Shown here: one piece after another, positions 1 through 5,311 of the stretch | How positions within the stretch are numbered: the stretch's first letter is position 1 | How the letters are laid out: each line of letters begins with the position of its first letter | Source: Acidobacteriota bacterium | Lineage (GTDB): Bacteria; Acidobacteriota; UBA6911; RPQK01; DATIPO01 | Length of the DNA stretch: 6,337 nt | Direction of reading: 5' to 3' | Assembly (NCBI GenBank): GCA_028277865.1 | Contig: JANQFM010000725.1 | Coordinates: forward strand, 1 to 6,337 | The notes under the pieces: model-generated | What the model saw: the letters and a program-made list of their open reading frames with translations, nothing else | Database searches by the model: none | Told to the model about the DNA's origin: nothing | Made by a program: the position numbers and the translations under genes

Positions 1-240
1 GGCCTCGGGCAGCCGGCCTGCCAAAAAGTCGGGGATGGATGCCTGGTAGCCTTGGCAGCTGTCCAGGCTGTCCGCCTTGGCGGCGCTTTGCCCAACCGTC
101 ATTGGCGAGACCTCAGAGCTCAACGTTTGCCAGACACGCTCGGAAGCAGCATCCTCCTGTTGCGGCTCAAGCCGATCTTCGCGAATGCCCGCCAAGGCTT
201 GCTCGAGAATGTCGTCCGGATTGCGGTCTCTCAGGTTCAT
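1..240 (-). CDS. FecR-like / zinc-finger anti-sigma protein, N-terminal part (truncated by window edge)
   Basis: This is an open reading frame of 80 codons that starts at the ATG at 240-238 and runs off the left edge with no stop. It begins MNLRDRNPDDILEQALAGIR. A charged linker follows, then C62-Q-G-Y-Q-x-S-I-P-D-F-L-A-G-R-L-P-E-A (62-80). That last stretch resembles the beginning of the cysteine/histidine zinc-finger-like segment found at the N-terminus of acidobacterial FecR-domain proteins (typically C..Y...IP..L.G.L.EA, then H..EC..C). The start lies 2 nt after the stop of the sigma-factor gene, so the two are almost certainly co-transcribed and probably translationally coupled. In the family, such a protein binds the sigma factor or senses envelope signals through a FecR domain. 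That domain, any membrane segment and the remaining zinc ligands would lie outside the window. The frame is well supported; the family is an inference from a short segment. Confidence 0.7.
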   Translation of the reverse strand, partial: MNLRDRNPDDILEQALAGIREDRLEPQQEDAASERVWQTLSSEVSPMTVGQSAAKADSLDSCQGYQASIPDFLAGRLPEA

Positions 241-242
241 GA

Positions 243-827
243 CTAATTCCTCTTCAGCAGACGCCCGATCTCCTCCTGAAGGCGGGACCGGGTGCGATGC
301 AGTGTCACGGCAACAGTGCCTTGGGTCGTCCCCATCATCTCGGCGATGTCCTTGTTGCCGTATCCCTCGAAGTAGCGCAGCGTAAACATTTCGGCGGCCG
401 TCGCGTTCAAGCTGGCCACAGCGCGGCGCAGCCAATCCCGGATCTCGGAGGCCGCCTGGCGCTCTTCCGGCCCGGGCGCCTTGTCGGAAGGAGGGATCAC
501 AATGTCCTCCAGCGAAATGCTGCGGGCGCTCTTGCGGGAGCGCAGCAAGTCCAGCGCCGCATTGATGGCCGCCCTGTGCAGGTAGCCCTTGGGGTTGTGG
601 CCCAAGTCCAAGGCGTCCTCGCGCCGCAGCAGGCGAAGAAAGACATTTTGGAGCACGTCTTCAGCGTCATCGGCATTTCCCGTCACCCGATAGGCGGCCC
701 GGAAAACCAGCCGTTGGTGCTGCCGGAAGATGGATTCGAACTCTTCCATCGTCTGAGTCGCGGTCGGTGCGGTCACGGCAGCTGTTGCTTGCAAGGCGTC
801 CTCCTTCTTTCCGCTTCCACTCATCAT
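243..827 (-). CDS. ECF-type RNA polymerase sigma-70 factor (RpoE-like)
   Basis: This 194-aa protein has the two-domain build of ECF sigma factors, which direct RNA polymerase to stress or envelope promoters. Region 2 (about 30-95) contains FESIFRQHQRLVFRAAYRVT, then GNADDAEDVLQNVFLRLLRR, the acidic motif that contacts core polymerase and the -10 element. Region 4 (about 133-190) contains SLNATAAEMFTLRYFEGYG followed by the helix-turn-helix NKDIAEMMGTTQGTVAVTLH and RTRSRL, which reads the -35 element. The first 26 residues are low-complexity and lie outside the domain. Two adjacent ATGs (827-825 and 824-822) are possible starts. GGAGG at 838-834 lies 6 nt before the first, which favours it. 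The next gene begins 2 nt after the stop and looks like its anti-sigma/FecR partner. The class is secure; the ECF subgroup and target promoters cannot be told from here. Confidence 0.95.
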   Translation of the reverse strand: MMSGSGKKEDALQATAAVTAPTATQTMEEFESIFRQHQRLVFRAAYRVTGNADDAEDVLQNVFLRLLRREDALDLGHNPKGYLHRAAINAALDLLRSRKSARSISLEDIVIPPSDKAPGPEERQAASEIRDWLRRAVASLNATAAEMFTLRYFEGYGNKDIAEMMGTTQGTVAVTLHRTRSRLQEEIGRLLKRN

Positions 828-833
828 GACGAT

Positions 834-838
834 CCTCC
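834..838 (-). promoter_or_regulatory. Ribosome binding site of the ECF sigma gene
   Basis: GGAGG on the minus strand, followed by ATCGTC and then two ATG codons in a row. The 6-nt spacing supports the upstream ATG at 827-825. Confidence 0.75.
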
Positions 839-890
839 GAGCCGTTTCTTAACATCGAGGCCAGCTGCTGGAAGGGCGAGCATTTTCACC

Positions 891-926
891 TTTCTAGCAG
901 AACCGGCAGCTGCGGTCAAAGACCGC
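891..926 (-). promoter_or_regulatory. Candidate promoter with a palindrome upstream of the sigma gene
   Basis: On the minus strand TTGACC (919-914) and TAGAAA (896-891) are separated by exactly 17 bp, a sigma-70-like arrangement. This would give a leader of roughly 55-60 nt. The -35 box lies inside a perfect palindrome, GCGGTC-AAA-GACCGC (912-926, plus-strand reading), so a regulator could bind over it. The -10 is a weak match, and an ECF-type autoregulatory promoter was not recognised, so this is only a candidate. Confidence 0.35.
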
Positions 927-1075
927 TTTGAGAGACCATGCAAGGGTTTACGGCTGGAAAAGGGATGGAGTTCAGTGCGGTGGAAGGCTCAGGCTGATCC
1001 AGAGTCTCTTCCAGCCCGCCGCCGACAGTGGGGGGATCCGCAGCGAGACCTCCGCAATCGTCCGGCGGCGGTCAG

Positions 1076-1167
1076 GGGTTCTGGGTTCCGGGCTCCAGGT
1101 CCCAGGTTCCGGATTCCAGAGTCCGAATCCCGAAAACCCGGAACCCGGAACCTGGAACCCAAAACCC
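1076..1167. repeat. Inverted heptanucleotide array (GGGTTCC-type), long imperfect hairpin
   Basis: The sequence divides without a break into thirteen 7-bp units. Units 1-7 (1076-1124) are gggttct, gggttcc, gggctcc, aggtccc, aggttcc, ggattcc, agagtcc. Units 8-13 (1125-1166) are gaatccc, gaaaacc, cggaacc, cggaacc, tggaacc, caaaacc. The second half is the reverse complement of the first in degenerate form, so the whole can fold into an imperfect hairpin with arms of about 40 bp around a short loop near 1118-1124. It lies in the gap between the divergently transcribed sigma and PadR genes. Short open frames across it merely translate the repeat and are not credible genes. Confidence 0.9.
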
Positions 1168-1245
1168 TTCTGCGATCGGTCTGAGGCGTTGCCGGGCTAG
1201 GAATGGGGGGCATCGTGCACGCCTTTCACTGAACTGGAAGACCGC

Positions 1246-1277
1246 TTGACTCTGCATACTGCCTATAGGTAGACTAC
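1246..1277 (+). promoter_or_regulatory. Candidate promoter and operator of the padR-permease operon
   Basis: TTGACT (1246-1251) and TAGACT (1270-1275) are 18 bp apart. The predicted transcription start would fall at or beside the ATG at 1283, giving a leaderless mRNA. This fits the absence of a good Shine-Dalgarno sequence there. Two small palindromes overlap the -10 region: CTGCCTATAGGTAG (1259-1272, one mismatched pair) and GTAG-A-CTAC (1269-1277). PadR proteins commonly repress their own operon by binding such sites, so these are reasonable operator candidates, but the boxes are not strong matches. Confidence 0.45.
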
Positions 1278-1282
1278 AGATA

Positions 1283-1651
1283 ATGAACAGCCGGAACTTC
1301 CGCGAATACCTTCCCCTCAAACCCACCGACTTCCAGGTGCTGCTGGTACTTTGCGAAGGCCCCTTGCACGCTTATGGCATTTCCAAGGCGGTCGAGGAGC
1401 AGCTCAAGGGCCGCGTACGGCTGGAGATCGGGTCGCTTTACCGGATGATGGGACGCCTGACCACCATCGGCTTGGTCGAAGAAGTGAACGGGCCAAAGCG
1501 CCATCCGCAAGGCAGCCCCGCCCAGAGGAGGCGCACTTACCGGATCACCAAACTGGGCCGACGAGTGGCCCGTGCCGAGGCCTACAGGCTGCAGGAGGTC
1601 TTGGAAGTGGCCCACGACAAGGAACTTCTGACCGAAAGCGGAGGGCTTTAG
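1283..1651 (+). CDS. PadR-family transcriptional regulator (acidobacterial type)
   Basis: This is a 122-aa winged-helix DNA-binding protein. The PadR fold is visible in order: KPTDFQVLLVLCEGPLHAYG (helix 1 and turn), ISKAVEEQLKGRVRLEIGSL, YRMMGRLTTIGLVEE (recognition helix, then the wing), and RRRTYRITKLGRRVARAEAY (wing and dimer helix). The G-x-LYRMMGRL signature and the RRTYRIT strand are typical of the short PadR subfamily. In Acidobacteria, short PadR regulators very often sit immediately before duplicated orphan permeases, as here: the permease starts 3 nt after this stop. By family analogy it probably represses its own operon as a dimer and releases on binding a small molecule, but the ligand is unknown. 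The ATG at 1283 has no clear ribosome binding site, and a promoter 8-37 nt upstream predicts little or no leader. Start and family are well supported. Confidence 0.93.
   Translation: MNSRNFREYLPLKPTDFQVLLVLCEGPLHAYGISKAVEEQLKGRVRLEIGSLYRMMGRLTTIGLVEEVNGPKRHPQGSPAQRRRTYRITKLGRRVARAEAYRLQEVLEVAHDKELLTESGGL
1640..1645 (+). promoter_or_regulatory. Ribosome binding site of the permease gene, inside the 3' end of padR
   Basis: GGAGGG lies 9 nt before GTG (1655) and 12 nt before ATG (1658), inside the last codons of the PadR gene. The spacing favours the GTG, and the arrangement suggests translational coupling within the operon. Confidence 0.6.
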
Positions 1652-1654
1652 GCG

Positions 1655-4402
1655 GTGATGCGATTCCGGGGGTTGGGCCTTTCACTGAGGCTGCTGCGCC
1701 AATTGATGCGGCTTTACCCGCGCCCGTTCCGGCAAGCCTACGGCTGGGAGATGGCTCGGGTCTTTCGCCTGCGCTACCGGCGCGCCATGCTTCAAGACGG
1801 ATTCCCTTCAGTGGCAAGGCTGTGGGCAAGAACCCTGCTGGACCTGGTCAAGACAGCCTGGGCAGAGCATCGGGTTAGTTGCCTGGATGCCGCAAACCAA
1901 GACAGGCAACCGGTTGTGCGGCTGCCCCAAGAGCCTCGAGGAGACAAATTGATGACCTCTATCGCTGCCGATTTGAAGATCGCTGTGCGAGGCCTGCTCA
2001 AACGGCCCGGCTTCGCCTTGGGCGCCGTCCTGACCCTGGCTCTGGGAATCGGCGCCAACAGCGCCATCTTCAGCCTCATCCACTCGATCGTGCTGCAGCC
2101 GCTGCCCTACCCGGACCCCGATCGCATCCTGATGGTCTACCGGACGTCCGAGCAGGGGCGCAACGAGACCTTTTCCTTCTTCGACTTTGAGGACTGGCAA
2201 AGGGCCAGCCGGTCCTTTTCGCACCTGGCTGCCTTTCACGAGACCAACGGCACGCTGATTGCGGTCGGAGGATCTCCCGTCTATTTGCAAGGCCAGGCCG
2301 TATCGGCCAGCCTATTTCCGCTGCTGGGAGTCCAGCCCCTGCTGGGCCGGGGATTCAGCCCTGAGGAGGACCGCGAAGGCGGGCCGCGTGCCTTGGTCCT
2401 GAGCCACGCACTCTGGAAGAGCCGATTCGGCGCAGATCCTCGGATTGTGGGTCAGGTCGTCGAGTACCAGGAGCTTCAGCACACCATCGTGGGCGTGATG
2501 CCCGAGGGATTCTATTTCCCTGATCCGGATGCCCGCTTCTGGGTCACCCTTCAAGGCAACGACCTCCTCAAACGGGCCGGGATCCAGAAGCCGGGCAGAG
2601 GATTGACTTTTGTGCTCGTGATGGGGCGGTTGCGTCCCGAGGCGGGACTTGCAGCCGCTCAAGCCGAACTCCAGTCGCTGAACGATGCAATCGAAAAGGA
2701 GCACTCCATCCGCCACCGCGAGATCCTGTTGGTTCCCCGCTTGAAGGCGGTGGTCGGCGATGTGAGCCCCCTGCTGTGGACCCTCCTGGCCTCGGTGGGC
2801 CTGGTCTTGCTGATCGCCTGCGCCAATGTGGCCAACCTGTCCCTTTCCCGTGCCGCCTCCCGCCAGAAGGAAATGGCCTTGCGCAACGCCTTGGGCGCTT
2901 CCCGTCAGCGCCTAGTCCGCCAAATGCTCACAGAGAGCGCCTTGCTGGCTGCAATGGGAGCCGTGCTGGCTATCGCTGTCGCTGTCGGATTATTGGGCTG
3001 GCTGGCTTCGGCAGGAGGCGAGTTGCTGCCTCGCTACCAGGAAATCTCACTCGACCGCACCGTACTCCTTTTCACTGCTGCCGCGGCCGTCTTCAGCAGC
3101 CTGCTGTTTGGATTGGCCCCTGCACTGAAAAGCTCGCATCCCCGTCTGCAAGCGGCTCTTCAGGCCGGCGGAAGGAGCAGCGGCGGCGCCAGTCCCCGCC
3201 TGCAAAAGAGCCTGGTCGTCTGCCAGGTGGCTTTGGCGCTGGTTCTCTTGAGCGGAGCGGGCTTGCTGGTCAACAGCTTCATCCGGCTGACTTCGGTTCC
3301 CGTCGGGTTCCGCCCCGACGGCCTGCTGACCCTCTGGCTGTCCCTGTCCGAAGAGCGCTATCCTCAACCCGATTCGGTATTGGGATTCTACGAGCATCTG
3401 GTCGACCGCCTGCAAGGCCTGCCCGAAGTCGAAAGCGCATCCTATTCCTATTCGCTTCCCTTTTCGGGCAACATCTTTCGCCAGACCATCCAGGCCGAAG
3501 GGATGCCGGCGCAAAGCGAGGGGGGGCAATGGGCGGGAACCGTCATCGTGGGGCCGAACCATTTCGAAACCCTGGGAGTCCCCTTGCTGCAAGGCCGCGA
3601 CTTCGATCAGCGGGACCGGTTGGAAAGTCCCCCGGTGGCCATCATCAATGAGGCCATGGCGCGCCGCTACTGGCCCGATCAGGAGGCTCTGGGCAAGCGC
3701 TTCCGCCGCGACGGCGGGGTGGACGGCAGCCTGGACACCACACGATACTTCCGGGGACGCCCCTGGATCAGCGTGATCGGAGTGGCTGCCGATGTCTCCC
3801 GAACCGGATTCCAGGATCCCCCGGCACCCGAATTCTATGTCCCTCACGCCCAGATGCCCTGGCCTTCCGCCGCTCTTGTGATCCGCAGCCGATCCGAGCC
3901 GCTGCTGCTGGCCGAACCCCTGCGGCGCATCATTGCCCAGCAGGATTCCCGAGTTGCACTGCACGGCATCGATTCCATGCAGCAGCGCATGGACCGCAGC
4001 GTCCTGCCGCAGCGCCTGCGCACCCAGCTCTGGACGCTTTTCGCGTTGCTGGCCAGCAGCCTGGCGGTGATCGGAGTCTACGGCGTGATGGCCTTCGGGG
4101 TGTCGCGGCGCACCCAGGAAATCGGCGTCCGCATGGCCCTTGGCGCCAGACAAGGCCGTGTGCTCCGGCTGGTGCTGAGTCAAGGAATGCGTCTGGCTGC
4201 CTTGGGCGCCCTGCTCGGATTGCTGGGCGCACTGGCCACCAACCGTGCATTGTCGGGGCTGCTCTACGAAGTGTCGGCCACTGACCCGCTGACCTACACG
4301 CTTGCGGCGGCTTTGCTTCTCGGCGTTGCCGCATTGGCCTGCTACCTCCCCGCCCGCCGTGCCAGCAGAGTCGACCCCTTGATCGCACTGCGCTGGGAGT
4401 AG
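1655..4402 (+). CDS. Duplicated orphan MacB/FtsX-type ABC permease (ADOP) with N-terminal prefix domain
   Basis: This 915-aa inner-membrane protein carries two copies of the MacB/FtsX permease module. Residues 1-99 form a soluble prefix (LRLLRQLMRLYPRPFRQAYG and following) like that on many acidobacterial permeases. Repeat 1 has a membrane segment at about 120-142, a periplasmic MacB-like domain, and segments at about 373-395, 430-450 and 470-491, with the cytoplasmic coupling motif EMALRNALGASRQRLVRQML (406-425). Repeat 2 has a segment at about 520-541, a second periplasmic domain to about 790, and segments at 792-814, 844-866 and 879-898, with EIGVRMALGA (822-831). This is the 2x4-helix plan of the ADOP family. 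There is no ATPase gene in the window, hence 'orphan'. MacB-type proteins couple ATP hydrolysis to periplasmic work or export; the substrate here is unknown. GTG at 1655 has GGAGGG (1640-1645) 9 nt upstream; ATG at 1658 is the alternative. Confidence 0.93.
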   Translation: MMRFRGLGLSLRLLRQLMRLYPRPFRQAYGWEMARVFRLRYRRAMLQDGFPSVARLWARTLLDLVKTAWAEHRVSCLDAANQDRQPVVRLPQEPRGDKLMTSIAADLKIAVRGLLKRPGFALGAVLTLALGIGANSAIFSLIHSIVLQPLPYPDPDRILMVYRTSEQGRNETFSFFDFEDWQRASRSFSHLAAFHETNGTLIAVGGSPVYLQGQAVSASLFPLLGVQPLLGRGFSPEEDREGGPRALVLSHALWKSRFGADPRIVGQVVEYQELQHTIVGVMPEGFYFPDPDARFWVTLQGNDLLKRAGIQKPGRGLTFVLVMGRLRPEAGLAAAQAELQSLNDAIEKEHSIRHREILLVPRLKAVVGDVSPLLWTLLASVGLVLLIACANVANLSLSRAASRQKEMALRNALGASRQRLVRQMLTESALLAAMGAVLAIAVAVGLLGWLASAGGELLPRYQEISLDRTVLLFTAAAAVFSSLLFGLAPALKSSHPRLQAALQAGGRSSGGASPRLQKSLVVCQVALALVLLSGAGLLVNSFIRLTSVPVGFRPDGLLTLWLSLSEERYPQPDSVLGFYEHLVDRLQGLPEVESASYSYSLPFSGNIFRQTIQAEGMPAQSEGGQWAGTVIVGPNHFETLGVPLLQGRDFDQRDRLESPPVAIINEAMARRYWPDQEALGKRFRRDGGVDGSLDTTRYFRGRPWISVIGVAADVSRTGFQDPPAPEFYVPHAQMPWPSAALVIRSRSEPLLLAEPLRRIIAQQDSRVALHGIDSMQQRMDRSVLPQRLRTQLWTLFALLASSLAVIGVYGVMAFGVSRRTQEIGVRMALGARQGRVLRLVLSQGMRLAALGALLGLLGALATNRALSGLLYEVSATDPLTYTLAAALLLGVAALACYLPARRASRVDPLIALRWE
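1938..1954 (+). promoter_or_regulatory. Internal ribosome binding site and in-frame ATG within the permease gene
   Basis: GAGGAG (1938-1943) is followed by 8 nt and an in-frame ATG (1952-1954), codon 100 of the permease. Initiation here would give an 816-aa protein beginning MTSIAADLKIAVRGLLKRPG, close to where prefix-less ADOP permeases start. This site looks at least as strong as the upstream one, so the gene may make two products or retain the start of a formerly separate permease. Confidence 0.5.
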
Positions 4403-4642
4403 GGAAGGCTGTAGGCTGTAGGTACACATGCGGGAGGAACGGGCCTCCGCCGGGTCCGACGGTGGCGTTTTTCCCAGGCTTAATGGCACGTGCTTTGGTC
4501 AAATCAGCAGTATTGGGACGGGTTCGGGTCATGCCCGGATGTGCTGGACGGGTCAACCGAATATGTACGTAGGCGGCAGGCGGCAGATTCAGAACCAGGA
4601 GTACAGACACCGGCATCTGGGCTACAGCCTACAGCCTTCCCT
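4401..4642. repeat. 242-bp intergenic module bounded by a perfect 21-bp inverted repeat
   Basis: The left arm (4401-4421) begins at the second base of the permease stop codon and contains two GGCTGTA units. The right arm (4622-4642) is its exact reverse complement over all 21 bp. Between them lie a dispersed repeat (4445-4568) and a direct duplication of GGCGGCA (4572-4578 and 4579-4585). No open frame inside resembles a protein. The build recalls a miniature mobile element with terminal repeats, but no target duplication is evident, so I call it only an inverted-repeat module. Confidence 0.8.
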
Positions 4643-4708
4643 GGAGTTTTGAAACACCAAGCCGAAATTTGACTCAATTGTGAAGAATACTGCAACCCTG
4701 GCGGCAGT
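4403..4708. other. 306-bp gap between convergent permease and toxin genes
   Basis: Apart from the inverted-repeat module (4401-4642), the remaining bases up to 4708 hold no gene. Just after the toxin stop there is a weak hairpin, ACTGC (4689-4693) with GCAGT (4704-4708), without a T-run. I see no convincing intrinsic terminator for either converging operon. Confidence 0.7.
4445..4568 (-). repeat. Dispersed repeat, copy A (124 bp, minus orientation)
   Basis: Read on the minus strand this runs from GTACATATTCGGTT to GGCGGAG and aligns over its whole length to 6166-6262 on the plus strand. Shared blocks include GCTGATTTGAC, AAGCAC.TGCCAT.AAGCCTGG and CGCCACCGTCGG. It is 27 nt longer than copy B: an extra 30-nt unit and two single-base insertions, offset by a loop 5 nt shorter. 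The 30-nt unit is bounded in this copy by an 8-bp direct repeat (plus-strand GGACGGGT at 4516-4523 and 4546-4553). A GC-rich hairpin, CCGTCGG/CCGGCGG, closes the 3' end of the repeat. Confidence 0.85.
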
Positions 4709-5311
4709 CTAGATAATTTCCATCCGGCATAGATTGGCGGCGCGAGCTATTCTGGGCCAAATGCCGGGGTGGATGATTCCTTCATCCGCTTCGGGAGTGA
4801 GTGCTGTCATCTCAGCTCGGTCGTTGAGGACCACATTGACTGAGCCGATCTCCCTTCCGCGCCAACGGATACCCTGGATGGCTGTGAATTGTGCGTAGAA
4901 GGCCCTGGCGTAAGATTGACAAATCGGGTAGTCGGTCGTTGTGGCGATCTCTTGGGTGAGTTTGAGCCGTTTCACAGCCGCACCCAGGAGTTCCAGCACG
5001 ACGATCGGTGCATCAGCCCTGGCCACGACGACCCGGCGTCCGGAATCGCAGTCCACAAAGCCAAGTTTTCCGAAAGACTCGGCCACTGCGCCGCGCAGCG
5101 AGTTGCTCGCATACCAAACAGAACGGTTTGGATGAACCGCAGTGGGAGGCGGCTGATGATCAAAGCGCCCGCTGCTGATGGGTCCATAAAAGCGCTGCGT
5201 CTCCCAGGAACCCCGTGCGGGATCGTAAATTCGGACCAAGCGGTAGCCCCTGGGCAATTCGACAAACTTGGCGTCGGGAGGTAGGGAGGAAGGAGGCGTC
5301 GGCAAAGTCAA
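4709..5311 (-). CDS. RES-domain toxin (NAD+-targeting family) of a type II toxin-antitoxin system
   Basis: This 200-aa protein is a RES-domain protein of the 'GRFDH' subtype. Visible in order are YRLVRIYDP (23-31, conserved Arg), RFYGPISSGRFDHQ (40-53, with R49), VWYASNSLRGAVAESF (65-80, with Y67 and E78) and QSYARAFYA (132-140, with S133). These supply the Arg, Glu and Ser that name the family. Characterised RES toxins such as MbcT of Mycobacterium tuberculosis destroy cellular NAD+ and arrest growth until their antitoxin blocks the active site; that activity is inferred here. The gene lacks an ATG near its start: TTG (5311-5309) is the best candidate, sharing the sequence TTGA with the antitoxin stop and preceded by AGGGG 8 nt upstream. 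A rare start plus overlap would keep toxin synthesis low and tied to antitoxin translation. All key residues are present, so it appears intact. Confidence 0.88.
   Translation of the reverse strand: MTLPTPPSSLPPDAKFVELPRGYRLVRIYDPARGSWETQRFYGPISSGRFDHQPPPTAVHPNRSVWYASNSLRGAVAESFGKLGFVDCDSGRRVVVARADAPIVVLELLGAAVKRLKLTQEIATTTDYPICQSYARAFYAQFTAIQGIRWRGREIGSVNVVLNDRAEMTALTPEADEGIIHPGIWPRIARAANLCRMEII

Larger units (their letters stand above)
828..1282. other. 455-bp divergent intergenic region
   Basis: This gap separates the minus-strand sigma operon from the plus-strand PadR operon. It holds the sigma-gene ribosome binding site and candidate promoter (834-926), the heptanucleotide array (1076-1167) and the PadR promoter candidate (1246-1277). 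Between about 930 and 1075 I see no gene. The only structure there is a weak pair of 9-bp GC-rich arms, CCGCCGCCG (1016-1024) and CGGCGGCGG (1063-1071), separated by 38 nt. Open frames in the region overlap the repeats or antisense strands and lack domain similarity or ribosome binding sites. Confidence 0.75.

Noticed and set aside
1076..1167. CRISPR or tRNA-like structure
   Set aside because: The 7-bp units have no spacers and there is no cloverleaf or T-loop pattern; it is a simple heptamer array.
297..1184. 295-codon plus-strand frame
   Set aside because: It is antisense to the sigma factor and then translates the heptanucleotide array; no domain or ribosome binding site.
2776..3651. 291-codon plus-strand frame
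   Set aside because: Out-of-frame overlap fully inside the permease gene; Arg/Pro/Gly-rich shadow.
1655..4402. Complete MacB-type ABC transporter
   Set aside because: There is no Walker A/B or signature motif in the protein and no ATPase gene in the window, so only the permease is present.
3047..4489. 480-codon open frame on the minus strand
   Set aside because: It is antisense to the C-terminal half of a clear permease gene, glutamine/glycine-rich without domains, and typical of GC-rich shadow frames.
3930..4616. 228-codon minus-strand frame that begins in the repeat module
   Set aside because: Its start is repeat sequence and the rest is antisense to the permease; no recognisable protein features.
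4401..4642. Definite MITE or insertion sequence
   Set aside because: There is no transposase frame and no obvious target-site duplication. The left terminus overlaps a stop codon, so mobility is not shown.
4403..4708. Intrinsic transcription terminator
   Set aside because: The hairpins seen lack a following T-run, and the 21-bp arms are about 200 bp apart.
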